Assembly: GCF_028649475.1 (NCBI RefSeq)
Contig: NZ_JAQSIP010000005.1
Location: 248,001-312,000, forward strand
Direction of reading: 5' to 3'
DNA length: 64,000 nucleotides
From: Curvibacter cyanobacteriorum
Lineage (GTDB): Bacteria > Pseudomonadota > Gammaproteobacteria > Burkholderiales > Burkholderiaceae_C
Below, one piece after another: positions 37,284 to 46,689 of this stretch. The position numbers were made by a program, and so were the translations under genes. Within the stretch, counting starts at the first letter, position 1; the number at the start of each line of letters is the position of its first letter. The notes below the pieces were generated by a model. It saw only the letters and a list, made by a program, of their open reading frames with translations. It made no database searches and was not told the DNA's origin.

Positions 37284-40200
37284 ATGCGCGCTGAGCCGAC
37301 AGCGGCAGGGCCGGCATCGCCCTTTGGCCTGTTGAACACCGACACCGGCCCCCATGTTGAACGCCTGTTGCGCCTGGCCTGCAGCCTGTGCCAGGTGCCG
37401 CTGGCCCAGTTGGCCCTGCTCGAAGCGGACGGCCTGCACAGCCAGGCCCGGCTGGGCTGGCCCGATGCTTCGCCGCTGCTGGCGCCGGAGTTGCTGGGCC
37501 ACTTGCTCAAGCAGCGGGTCGAACCCGAGCTGCTGACCCACCCGAGCTGGGCCCAACACCCCTGGGTGAACGCGCCTGACGGCCTGCGTTTTCTGGCCAG
37601 CGTGCCCCTGCTCAACGCCACTGGCCAGTGCCTGGGCGTGCTGATGGTGGGCGACCGCCAGGCGGGCCGCTTGACGCCCGAAGCGTGGGACGCGCTCGAA
37701 GCCCTGGCCGCCCAGGCCCTGTTGTTGTTGGAGTTCGGGCGCCAGCAAAGCCGGCTGCAAGACGCCGAAGCCGAGTCCGAACAAGCGCGCCAGCGCCAGA
37801 CGTTGCAAGCGGAGGCCCAACGCATCGCGGGCCAGGTGGCCCAGGTGGGGGGCTGGATCCTGCGCCTGCCAGACAAACAGTTCGCATGGACCAGCGAAGT
37901 GGCCGAGATCCATGGCCTGCCGGCGCAAGCCCAGGTCAGCCCGGCCCAGGCCTTTGCTGCCTACGCCCTGGAAGACCAACCCCGCCTCAGCGCCGCCTAC
38001 CAGGACTGTGTGCGCCGCGGCCAACGCTTTGACCTGGAGCTGCAGTTGCAACGCCCGGACCAGGGCCTGCTGTGGGTGCGGGTGATCGGCGAGGCGGTGC
38101 GCGACGAGCGCGGCCAGGTGGTCGCCGTGCAGGGTGCGCTGGAAAACATCGACGCGCGCAAGCGCAGCGAAGAAGCCCTGCGTGAAAGCGAAGAGCGTTT
38201 TCGGCTCGCCGCCCGGGCCACCGCCGATGCGGTGTGGGACTGGAACATCGAAACCGACGCCATGTGGTGGAGCGACAGCCTGGCGGCGCTGTTCGGCATT
38301 GACCTCAGCAGCCTCGAAAGCGACAGCCGTTCCTGGACCACGCGCATCCACCCCGACGACGAGGCCCGCGTGCTCGACAGCCTGCAAGCCCTGCTCGCGG
38401 GGGCCGGCAAACAGTGGAGCGAGGAGTACCGCTTCCGCCGGGCCGATGGCAGCTACGCGCCGGTGCTGGACCGGGGCTTTTTGATCCGCGACGCCCGGGG
38501 CCTGCCACGGCGCATGGTCGGTGGTCTGAAAGACCTGACCGAACAACGCCGCGCACGCGACGAGGCGCAACGCGACCTGCAAACGCGCATGAGCATCGTG
38601 CGCATCCAGCAGGAGATCGCCACCGCCGAACTCGACCTCGACGGCGTGCTGGCCCTGATGGCCGAACGCGCGCGGGAACTGGCCCATGCCGACGGCAGTT
38701 CGGTCGAACTGCTCGAAGACCAGGAAACCGTCTGCCTCGCGGCCTCGGGCATCCTGAGTGCCCGGTTGGGCGACCGCCTGGGCCTGCAGGACACGCTGTC
38801 CGGGCTGGTGCTGCGGCAAAGCGTGACCGTGCGTTGCCACGACACCGAACAAGACGCCCGCGTCAACCTGTTGGTCAGCCGCGTGCTGGGGGTGCGCTCG
38901 GTCATCGTGGCGCCGCTGCTGGCCGGGGGCAAGGCGATTGGTGTGATGCGGGTCGTGTCGTCGCGGCCCAACAGCTTCACGCTGCACGACGAAACCAACC
39001 TGCAAATTCTGGTCGCCACCCTGGGTGGTGTGATCCAGCGCCACCGCCTGGGGGCCCAGTTGCAGGCCTCGGAGGCGCAGTACCGGCTGCTGTTCGACCT
39101 CAACCCGCAACCGATGTGGGTGCACGACGTGCCGAACCTGCGCATGCTGGCGGCCAACAAGGCCATGCTCGCGCACTACGGCTACGACATCGAGACGCTG
39201 CGCCGGATGCGGGCGTCTGATTTCTGGGTGGACGACCAGGACGGCGGCCAGCAGGCGCGGCTGGAATCGATCACCCGCGGGGAGGTGCAGCTCAACGCCC
39301 GGCGCCGCCACCGGCGTCAGGACGGGTCGCTGATTGACGTCGAAGTCACGGCCAACACCATCACCTTCAACGGCCAACCAGCGCGGCTGGTGATCGCCAG
39401 CGACGTGACCGAACGCCTGCGCACCGAGCGCGACCTGCTGCGGGTGAGCCGCGCACAGCGCCTGCTCAGCGCCTGCAACGAGGCGCTGGTGCGGGCCAAC
39501 ACCGAAATCGGTCTGCTGCAGGACGTGGCGCGCATCACGGTAGAAATCGGTGGTTACCGCATGGCCTGGGTGGGCTATGTCGAAGAGGACGACCCGGGTT
39601 GCTGGGTGCGGCCGGTGGCCCGCCATGGCCATGGCACCGCCTTCCTGGATGCAATCAAGGTGTCGTGGTGCGCGGATTCACCGTACGGCCAGGGCCCCGC
39701 GGGTCAGGCCTTGCGCGAAAGCCGGATGGTGATCGTCGAGGACCTGCACACCAACCCCAGCTACGCGCCGTGGATCGCCAACGCCCGGCCCCATGGTTTG
39801 CGGGCGCTGGTGTGCCTGCCACTGCACATCGGCAGCCGGCGCTTTGGCTTGTTTTCGCTCTACTCGTCCGAGGTGTTTCACATCAGCGAGGACGAGGTGC
39901 AACTGCTGCAATCGCTGGCCAAAGACCTGGCGTTCGGCATCAGCAACCTGCGCGCCCGCGAGGAACAAGGCCGACTGCAACACGCGGTGCTCAAGCTGGC
40001 CACCGCCGTGTCGGCCAGCACCGGCACCGCTTTCTTTGAACAACTGGTGCGCAACATGACCGACGCGCTGGGCGCCCAGGCCGGTTTTGTCTTGAGCCTG
40101 CAACCGGGTCTGGCAACCCAGGCGCGCCTGATCGCCGGCCAGGTCAATGGCCGCCCCGCCGCCGAGGCCGAGGCCGAACTGGACCTGAAAGACACCGCCT

Positions 40201-42128
40201 GCGAGGTGCTGCTGCGCGAAGGCAACTGGCTGGTGCGCACAGGCCTGCCCAAACTGCCCGGCGTGCTGCAAGTCGACGGGGCCCAGGCCCTGGTGGGACG
40301 CCGGCTGGACAACGCGGCCGGCGAACCCGTGGGTCTGGTCTGCGCCTTGTTCACCCGATCGCTGACACAGACCGGCTTCACGGTGTCGGCGCTGCACATT
40401 TTTGCCTCGCGGGCCGCGGCCGAACTGGCACGCCAGGCCGCCGACACCCAGATCCGCGACCAGGCTTCGCTGCTCGACAAGGCACAGGACGCCATCCTGG
40501 TGCACCGCCTGAGTGGCGGCCTGGTGTACTGGAACCAGGGCGCCGAACGCCTGTATGGCTTCACCGCCCAGGAGGCACTGGACCCGGTGCAAGGCGCGCG
40601 CATTGAACGCGAATGCCTGCATTTCCAGCTGGCCCATTCGCCGGTGCTGGTGGATGGCGAATGGACCGGTGAGATTGAACAACACCGCAAAGACGGCAGC
40701 GCCCTCACCGTGGAAAGCCGCTGGACCCTGGTGCGCGACGCCTTCGGCCTGGCCGAATCGATCCTGTCGATCAACACCGATGTCACGGCACGCAAACACG
40801 CCGAACAGGAAATCCAGCGCCTGGCCTTCTTTGACGCGCTGACCGAACTGCCCAACCGCCAGTTGCTGATGGACCGCCTGCAACACGCGCTGGCCAACAG
40901 CACCCGCACCGGTGGAGGGGGGGCCCTGCTGTTCATTGACCTGGACAACTTCAAGACCCTCAACGACACGCTGGGCCATGACCAGGGCGACGAACTGCTG
41001 CGCCAGGTCGCACAGCGGCTGCTGGTCTGCGTGCGCGAAACCGACACCGTGGCGCGCCTGGGCGGCGATGAGTTCGTGGTGATGCTGGAAAACCTGGGCC
41101 ACAGCTCGCCCGAGGTGGTTGAACACGCCAAACGCATTGGCGACAAGGTGCTGGCCACGCTGGGCATGCCCTTTTTGCTCGCGGGCCACCAGCACGAGAG
41201 CAGCTGCAGCATTGGCGTGGCACCGTTCATGGACGGCCACAAGGGCATCAGCGATTTGCTCAAACAGGCCGATCTGGCCATGTACCAGGCCAAAACCGCG
41301 GGGCGCAACACCCTGCGCTTCTTCGACCCGGTGATGCAAGCCGAGGTCAGCGCACGGGCCGCGCTGGAGGCAGCGCTGCGCCAGGCGCTGGCGCGCGGCG
41401 AGTTTTTGCTGCACTACCAACCGCAAACCGAACAGGGCCAGCAGGTCAGCGGCGTCGAAGCCCTGGTGCGCTGGCGCCACCCGGTGCACGGCATGGTGTC
41501 ACCGGCCGAGTTCATCCCCTTGGCCGAGGACACCGGCCTGATCATCCCGCTGGGGCGCTGGGTGCTGGACACCGCCTGCAACCTGCTGGCCAGCTGGGCC
41601 CGTTTCCCCAGCCACGCCCACCTGAGCGTGGCGGTCAACGTCAGCTCGCGGCAGTTCAAGCACCCCGACTTTGTCGAGGACGTGGTCAGCGCCCTCAAGC
41701 AAAGCGGGGCTCGCCCCGACCGCCTCAAGCTCGAACTCACCGAGAGCCTGCTGGTGGACGACATGGAAAGCATCATCGAGCGCATGGGCGTGCTCAAGGC
41801 ACTGGGGGTGGGCTTCTCCCTCGACGACTTTGGCACCGGTTATTCGAGCCTCAGCTACCTCAAGCGCCTGCCGCTGGACCAGCTCAAGATCGACCAGTCC
41901 TTTGTGCGCGATGTGCTGACCGACCCGAACGACGCCGCGATTGTGCGCACCATCATCAACCTGGGCCGCAGCCTGGGACTGGCGGTGATCGCCGAGGGGG
42001 TGGAATCGTCAGCCCAGCAGGACTTCCTGGCCAGCCACGACTGCCATGCCTTCCAGGGCTATGCCTTCGGCAAGCCCATGGCGGCCGCCGAACTGCAGAC
42101 GTTTTTGCACCAGCACAGCCTGCACTGA
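37284..42128 (+). CDS. Giant multi-sensor GGDEF/EAL protein (1,614 aa)
   Basis: A soluble hybrid c-di-GMP enzyme. From the N-terminus I read a GAF-like domain (about 20-150), two PAS domains (about 185-430), a GAF (about 440-590), a PAS (about 600-715), two GAF-like domains (about 730-900 and 905-1060) and a PAS (about 1065-1180). GGDEF and EAL domains follow. The GGDEF motif at 1260-1264 is intact, with an RxxD inhibitory site at 1251-1254. The EAL motif at 1392-1394 is intact, with VNVSSRQ, LELTES, DDFGTGYSSLSYLK and KIDQSF following. Both synthesis and hydrolysis are therefore possible. No membrane helix is seen. The ATG at 37284 lacks a strong ribosome site. Confidence 0.88.
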   Translation: MRAEPTAAGPASPFGLLNTDTGPHVERLLRLACSLCQVPLAQLALLEADGLHSQARLGWPDASPLLAPELLGHLLKQRVEPELLTHPSWAQHPWVNAPDGLRFLASVPLLNATGQCLGVLMVGDRQAGRLTPEAWDALEALAAQALLLLEFGRQQSRLQDAEAESEQARQRQTLQAEAQRIAGQVAQVGGWILRLPDKQFAWTSEVAEIHGLPAQAQVSPAQAFAAYALEDQPRLSAAYQDCVRRGQRFDLELQLQRPDQGLLWVRVIGEAVRDERGQVVAVQGALENIDARKRSEEALRESEERFRLAARATADAVWDWNIETDAMWWSDSLAALFGIDLSSLESDSRSWTTRIHPDDEARVLDSLQALLAGAGKQWSEEYRFRRADGSYAPVLDRGFLIRDARGLPRRMVGGLKDLTEQRRARDEAQRDLQTRMSIVRIQQEIATAELDLDGVLALMAERARELAHADGSSVELLEDQETVCLAASGILSARLGDRLGLQDTLSGLVLRQSVTVRCHDTEQDARVNLLVSRVLGVRSVIVAPLLAGGKAIGVMRVVSSRPNSFTLHDETNLQILVATLGGVIQRHRLGAQLQASEAQYRLLFDLNPQPMWVHDVPNLRMLAANKAMLAHYGYDIETLRRMRASDFWVDDQDGGQQARLESITRGEVQLNARRRHRRQDGSLIDVEVTANTITFNGQPARLVIASDVTERLRTERDLLRVSRAQRLLSACNEALVRANTEIGLLQDVARITVEIGGYRMAWVGYVEEDDPGCWVRPVARHGHGTAFLDAIKVSWCADSPYGQGPAGQALRESRMVIVEDLHTNPSYAPWIANARPHGLRALVCLPLHIGSRRFGLFSLYSSEVFHISEDEVQLLQSLAKDLAFGISNLRAREEQGRLQHAVLKLATAVSASTGTAFFEQLVRNMTDALGAQAGFVLSLQPGLATQARLIAGQVNGRPAAEAEAELDLKDTACEVLLREGNWLVRTGLPKLPGVLQVDGAQALVGRRLDNAAGEPVGLVCALFTRSLTQTGFTVSALHIFASRAAAELARQAADTQIRDQASLLDKAQDAILVHRLSGGLVYWNQGAERLYGFTAQEALDPVQGARIERECLHFQLAHSPVLVDGEWTGEIEQHRKDGSALTVESRWTLVRDAFGLAESILSINTDVTARKHAEQEIQRLAFFDALTELPNRQLLMDRLQHALANSTRTGGGGALLFIDLDNFKTLNDTLGHDQGDELLRQVAQRLLVCVRETDTVARLGGDEFVVMLENLGHSSPEVVEHAKRIGDKVLATLGMPFLLAGHQHESSCSIGVAPFMDGHKGISDLLKQADLAMYQAKTAGRNTLRFFDPVMQAEVSARAALEAALRQALARGEFLLHYQPQTEQGQQVSGVEALVRWRHPVHGMVSPAEFIPLAEDTGLIIPLGRWVLDTACNLLASWARFPSHAHLSVAVNVSSRQFKHPDFVEDVVSALKQSGARPDRLKLELTESLLVDDMESIIERMGVLKALGVGFSLDDFGTGYSSLSYLKRLPLDQLKIDQSFVRDVLTDPNDAAIVRTIINLGRSLGLAVIAEGVESSAQQDFLASHDCHAFQGYAFGKPMAAAELQTFLHQHSLH

Positions 42129-42272
42129 GCCGCCGCAGCGCCAAGCCCACCGCCTCAGGTGGGGGGCTCTGTGGCACCGCCCGCCCATAGCCACCGCAGG
42201 GGGGCCCGCCCCCCTGACCCCCGGTGCCGGGCTTGGCAGCGCCAGGCCGCGCGGCGTGGCCGCCGCCACACA

Positions 42273-42308
42273 CCTTCAACGCAGGCCTTCAACGCCGACC
42301 TTCAACGC
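42273..42308 (+). repeat. Three CCTTCAACGC direct repeats
   Basis: CCTTCAACGC recurs at 42273, 42286 and 42299 with a 13-bp period, in the short gap between the two convergent GGDEF/EAL genes and just into the end of the second. Confidence 0.6.
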
Positions 42309-44902
42309 GGGTTGGCAGCGGCCTGGGCCAGCCAGCGGTCCAGGGGCTGGGGACGCGAGAACAAAAAGCCCTGCAAGCCTTCACAGCCGTTGGCAAACAA
42401 GAAGTTCACCTGCTGCTGGTCTTCGACCCCTTCGGCAATCACTTTGAGCCGGAACTGCCGGGCCATCAACAGCACCGAACGCACAATGGCCGCATCGCCC
42501 TCGTCATCGGGGATGCCGTTGATGAAGCTGCGGTCGATCTTGATTTCATGGATCGGCAAGCGCTTCAAATAGCCCAGGCTGGAGAAGCCTGTCCCAAAGT
42601 CATCGATGGAAAACCGGATCCCGAGCTCGATCAGCTCGTTCATCTGCACCAGCACCGAGTCCGAACGCTCGACCAGCAGGCCCTCGGTGATCTCAAAAAT
42701 CAGCCGGTCAGCGGGCGCGCCAGTGCGTTGCAACAGCGCGCGCACCCGGTCGACAAAGTCGAGCTGGCGAAACTGACGGGGACTGACATTGACCGACAGC
42801 GGGATGTCCCAGCCCGCGCGCTGCAGCGCCAACAGCGCCATGGCGGCCTGTTCCAGCACCCATTCCCCCAAGGGCACGATCAGGCCCGAGGTTTCAGCCA
42901 CGGGAATGAAATCCACCGGCGACACCGGGCCGCGCTCCGGGTGCGTCCAGCGCATCAGCAACTCGGCCCCGATGACCGCCTGCGCCTTGTTGAACTGGGG
43001 TTGCACATGCACCGACAGCTGACCGCGCGCCAGCGCGGTCTTGAGGTCTTCCTCGATCAGGAAAAGCTTCTCGATCTCGGTCTGCATGCCGGGCTCAAAC
43101 GCCGCCACCCGGTTGGCCCCGGTGGATTTGGCGTGGTTCATCGCCGCATCGGCCTCGCGCAACAGGCCTTCGGCGTCCGGCTCGGCGCCGGGTGACGGAA
43201 ACACCGTCACGCCCAGGCTGGCGGTGATGCTGAAGCTGTGCTCCCCCAAGGGCAGGGGTTGCAGCAGCGACACACGCAACTGGTCGGCCATGGCCAGTGC
43301 CTGCTGCAGCGGCACCAGGCTGGCCACGACCTGGGTGCTGGCATGACCCGGTGCGGCCAGCGACGGCAGCAACACGACAAACTCATCGGCGGCCAGGCGG
43401 GCCAGAAAGGCCCCCGGAGGCAGGCACTCGGCCAAACGCTGGGCCACGCTGCTGAGCAAGGTGTCGCCCGTGCTGTGGCCGCGCGCATGGTTGAGGCGCT
43501 TGAAACCGTCGAGGTCGACATGGAACAAGGCGCCCGACAAGGGCGCGGGCCGGGTTTGCAGCCACTCGGACAGCTTGAGCAGCAACTGGGCGCGGTTCGG
43601 CAAACCGGTCAGCGGGTCGAAGTAGGCCCGGCGGTAGTTGTCTTCATCGGCGCGTTTGCGCTCGGTGATGTCGGTGTGGGTGCCGATCATGCGGGTGGGC
43701 TGCCCCGCCGCATTGCGGGCCACCACCAGACCCCGGCTCAAAGTCCATTTCCAGGCGCCGTCCTGGCACAGTGACCGGTGCTCACTGCGGTACTGCGGGC
43801 TCAGGCCTTGCACATGCTGCTGCAAGGCGAGGGCCACAGCGCTCTGGTCATCGGGGTGAACACGCTCGGGCCCTTCGGGGTCGCGCAGCACATCGGTGTC
43901 CGAAAACCCGTACAGGGCGCGGTACTGCGGTGAAAAGTAGCACTGCTGGCGTTCGATGTCCCAGTCCCAGACGCCCACCGCCGAGCCTTCGAGCGCGAAC
44001 TTCCAGCGCATCTCGGCTTCGCGCAGGTCCTGTTCGGCGCGGCGACGGTCCGACACATTGATGAAAAAGCCGTGCCACAGCACAGCGCCACCGGGTTCCT
44101 GCAAGGGCCGCGACTGGCCCAAAAACCATTCACAGCGGCCATCGGGCAACAGGCAGCGGAACTCCAGCGACCAGGGCTGCATCGATTGCCGGGAGGCCGC
44201 CACCGAATGGCGCATCAACTCGCGGTCCTCCGGGTGAATCGCGGCCATGAAGGCCGACGAATCCTGCTGCAACACCGAGGGGTCCAAACCAAAGATGTCG
44301 GCAAAGGCCTGGCTGGCAAACGGGAACGAGGTCTGCCCTTGGGGCCCGACGCGAAACTGGTAGATGGCGGCAGGCACCAGCGAGGCCATCTGCCGCAGTT
44401 GTTGCTGTCGGCGGCGCAGTTCGAGCAGGGTCATGACCTGTTGCGCCAGTTGCTGCAGCAAATCAAGTTCCAGTTCGGTCCAGTCGCGTGGCTGGCGGTC
44501 CATCACACACAGGCTGCCCAGCAGGTGCCCGTCGCCGTTGACCAGGGGCACCCCGGCGTAGGCCCTGACCTGAGCCCCACCCTGCACTTGGGGCAAGTGC
44601 GCAAAACGCTGGTCCAGCAAAGCGTCGCGAACGCTGAACCTCGTCGAATCGGTCAGCAAATGTCGACAAAAGCTGTCTTCTAACGGGACTTCGCTCAAGT
44701 CGGTCCCACGGCGTGCCTTGAACCACTGGCGGTCCTTGGCCAGCAAACCGACCAAGGCAATCGGCGCACTCAGCAGGCTGCCAGCCAAAGCAGCGAGTTC
44801 GTCGAATGCCTGCTCAGGGGCCGTGTCCAGCACCTGGTAGCCGTGCAGGCTGTTCAGCCGACGGTCTTCGGGTTGAGCGCCATCGGCGTCTGGCGGGTTC
44901 AT
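42302..44902 (-). CDS. GAF-PAS-PAS-GGDEF-EAL protein with degenerate GGDEF, probable c-di-GMP phosphodiesterase
   Basis: An 866-residue soluble protein: GAF (about 15-165, LDTAPEQAFDELAALAG onward), two PAS domains (about 175-420), GGDEF (about 430-590) and EAL (about 605-860). The GGDEF motif reads AADEF (504-508), so cyclase activity is unlikely. The EAL domain looks active: E647 in AELLMRW, VNVSPRQF, FEITEG, DDFGTGFSSLGYLK and KIDRSF. It is most likely a phosphodiesterase whose GGDEF part is regulatory. It converges with the giant GGDEF/EAL gene and starts at the edge of the 1.8-kb origin-like region. Confidence 0.9.
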   Translation of the reverse strand: MNPPDADGAQPEDRRLNSLHGYQVLDTAPEQAFDELAALAGSLLSAPIALVGLLAKDRQWFKARRGTDLSEVPLEDSFCRHLLTDSTRFSVRDALLDQRFAHLPQVQGGAQVRAYAGVPLVNGDGHLLGSLCVMDRQPRDWTELELDLLQQLAQQVMTLLELRRRQQQLRQMASLVPAAIYQFRVGPQGQTSFPFASQAFADIFGLDPSVLQQDSSAFMAAIHPEDRELMRHSVAASRQSMQPWSLEFRCLLPDGRCEWFLGQSRPLQEPGGAVLWHGFFINVSDRRRAEQDLREAEMRWKFALEGSAVGVWDWDIERQQCYFSPQYRALYGFSDTDVLRDPEGPERVHPDDQSAVALALQQHVQGLSPQYRSEHRSLCQDGAWKWTLSRGLVVARNAAGQPTRMIGTHTDITERKRADEDNYRRAYFDPLTGLPNRAQLLLKLSEWLQTRPAPLSGALFHVDLDGFKRLNHARGHSTGDTLLSSVAQRLAECLPPGAFLARLAADEFVVLLPSLAAPGHASTQVVASLVPLQQALAMADQLRVSLLQPLPLGEHSFSITASLGVTVFPSPGAEPDAEGLLREADAAMNHAKSTGANRVAAFEPGMQTEIEKLFLIEEDLKTALARGQLSVHVQPQFNKAQAVIGAELLMRWTHPERGPVSPVDFIPVAETSGLIVPLGEWVLEQAAMALLALQRAGWDIPLSVNVSPRQFRQLDFVDRVRALLQRTGAPADRLIFEITEGLLVERSDSVLVQMNELIELGIRFSIDDFGTGFSSLGYLKRLPIHEIKIDRSFINGIPDDEGDAAIVRSVLLMARQFRLKVIAEGVEDQQQVNFLFANGCEGLQGFLFSRPQPLDRWLAQAAANPR

Positions 44903-45198
44903 GGCTGGTCGTCACGGAAGGGTCGGCCACAGCGAGCGCCCCTGTTCGCAAAACGAACACGGCACACAGCAGCGACAGGGGAGCAGGCCAAAGCCAGAAC
45001 GGGACGAGACAGCACGGAACGGAAACCCAAAACGGACCACAGGTTTTGACGGAACAAGTGCCGTCGACAGGCCGTGATTCTGGCAACAAAAGCAGGTGTG
45101 ATGGGCCAAAGCAGGCACTTTTTACACGTCGACCTGGTCATCAGCCCTGAAATTCTCATTTCAGTGTCACTTCAATCAATTTTGAGCTCTGAACCTTG

Positions 45199-45418
45199 TT
45201 TCTGACTTCTTCTTTGTATTCAATAAATTGAAATAGTAGTAGTAGTAAGGGGTCCATCGGGCTGTGGATAAGCCCAATTTCTCTTTTCAATTCAAAGACT
45301 TGCCACAACGCCAAGTCTGTGTGCAGAGCGCCTTGAACAGGGCGGTGTTCTGACCAACAACTTGGCGTCTGGCGACGCGGCTGTGGACAAGCCCGGACTT
45401 GTGCGTGATTTATCCCCA
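45199..45418 (-). promoter_or_regulatory. Origin-like module 1: DnaA-trio plus DnaA boxes
   Basis: Read on the minus strand: a weak box TGGGGATAA (plus-strand TTATCCCCA at 45410-45418), a near box TTGTCCACA (45382-45390), and a perfect TTATCCACA (45263-45271). A 14-nt spacer follows, then TTACTACTACTACTA (45234-45248) as five DnaA-trio triplets, then an AT-rich stretch (45199-45233). The order box, GC spacer, trio, AT-rich DNA is that of the basal unwinding system described in B. subtilis, in which DnaA loads on one strand through the trios. Confidence 0.7.
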
Positions 45419-45739
45419 AACTTGTTCCATTTCGCGGGCTTGGCACGGCCGCCGACTTTTTGGTGCTGAAAACAACAGTCATGGCCCCAGACGATTGAGG
45501 GGTATTGGTCCAAAGGGGTCAAACAACGGGGGGAGCACCGTTTTGGCCCGGTGTGACGCCGTCTGGAACCCGCACAACGGGCTTTTGGCAGGGCCCACAA
45601 CGGTTGGGTCGGGGTGTTGGGCCCGGTCCGTGGGGGTTTTGCGGCGCACCAGACCGGCGGCTGGGGCTTGGAAGGGCGGACGGGTCAGCGCCTGTGGCGG
45701 CCTCAGGGCGCTCCAAGCGGGTCTCAGGGCAGGGGAGGC

Positions 45740-46320
45740 CCCGAAAATCGATTTTGAAGGCCCTCGGCAGACCGCGAGGCCGTCCAGGGCGCTCAGAAAG
45801 GGCAGGTCAGCCCCGGCATCGGCGATCGAACTCGGTGCCCCAAAACCGATGTTCGCCACCCGCCTTGGGGTCAAGCCCGAAAAAATCGACTTTGAAGCGC
45901 CGCATCACGCGGATCAACCGGCATCGCGCCCGTGGCCCACAGGTCCAAAGGGGGGTTGGCGCCACAGGTCGGCGCTTCAAACCGGTTGTTCGACGCTCCT
46001 GGCGACTTGAAGACTTGAAAACCGGCTTGGAAAGCCGGTGTTTGGCGCCGTGGACGGCGCCTGAGGTTTCGCAGGCCCGCGACCGGGTGGCGGTGGCGAC
46101 TTCACGAGGGCCTTCAAAACCGATTTTGCGCACGGGCGGCCAACGGTCATGCCAAACGCCGGTTTTGAAGCCTCACTGCAGCACCTGAAGACCCCGTGCC
46201 CCGTCCGCCACCGCTGCCTGCCGGCGACAGCGCCGACCAAACTTGGGGCTTCAAAACCCATGTTCCGGGTGCCCGTGGCCCATCAGCTTGAAACAGCGAT
46301 TTTGAGGCCTCGGTTCAGTC
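45740..46320. repeat. Degenerate inverted-repeat units between the origin-like modules
   Basis: Variants of CTTCAAAACCGATTTT and its complement recur near 45743, 45841, 45879, 45973, 46015, 46122, 46152, 46248 and 46288. The best unit has perfect 11-bp arms CTTCAAAACCG (46122-46132) and CGGTTTTGAAG (46160-46170). Two other units, at about 45841-45903 and 46250-46312, align with each other over about 63 bp. The copies are eroded and non-coding. Function unknown. Confidence 0.55.
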
Positions 46321-46387
46321 GGCCCATGAAGGGTTTCAGGCCCTGCTGACGGCTCAGTCTTCCAGGCCGAAGGCCGGGTTGGGCTTC

Positions 46388-46618
46388 TTTCTGACTTCTT
46401 CTTTGTATTCAATATAAAGAGATAGTAGTAATAGTAAGGACGCCAGGGGTCTGTGGATAAGCTTGTTTTCCTGAATCAAATCAGTGACTTGCGTCACTTT
46501 CAAGTCTGTGGGGCAGTTTCCCGGAGCTTTTCGCTTGGGCGGGGACAACTTGGGCTTGCACGGCCGCGCTGTGGACAAGTCCCCGCTTGTTCCGATGCTG
46601 TCCCCAAGGTTATCCCGG
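46388..46618 (-). promoter_or_regulatory. Origin-like module 2: DnaA-trio plus DnaA boxes
   Basis: A second copy of module 1, same orientation, offset by exactly 1,189 bp: AT-rich stretch 46388-46422, trios TTACTATTACTACTA on the minus strand (46423-46437), a 14-nt spacer and a perfect TTATCCACA (46452-46460). A near box TTGTCCACA lies at 46570-46578. The first 27 bp (46388-46414) are identical to 45199-45225; the rest has diverged while boxes, trio and spacing are kept. The equivalent of the last module-1 box is degenerate here. Confidence 0.7.
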
Positions 46619-46653
46619 GCTGTTTCAGGCCAATTTTTCGCATGGCGAAATAA

Positions 46654-46689
46654 AAAAGACCCCGGCGCCGAAGGGCGACGGGGTCTTTT
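46654..46689 (-). terminator. Bidirectional Rho-independent terminator
   Basis: AAAAGACCCCG (46654-46664) pairs perfectly with CGGGGTCTTTT (46679-46689), giving A/T tails on both strands. It lies 56 bp past the stop of the Spy-like gene and insulates the origin-like region from it. Confidence 0.88.

Noticed and set aside
45399-46261. Overlapping open frames of 94 to 227 codons in the origin-like region
   Set aside because: No ribosome sites, Arg/Pro/Ser/Gly-rich translations, several frames open at once, and repeat units cross them.
46599-46618. Further DnaA boxes at the end of module 2 (CTGTCCCCA, TTATCCCGG)
   Set aside because: Each differs from TTATCCACA at three positions; they are probably decayed equivalents of the module 1 box and are not counted.
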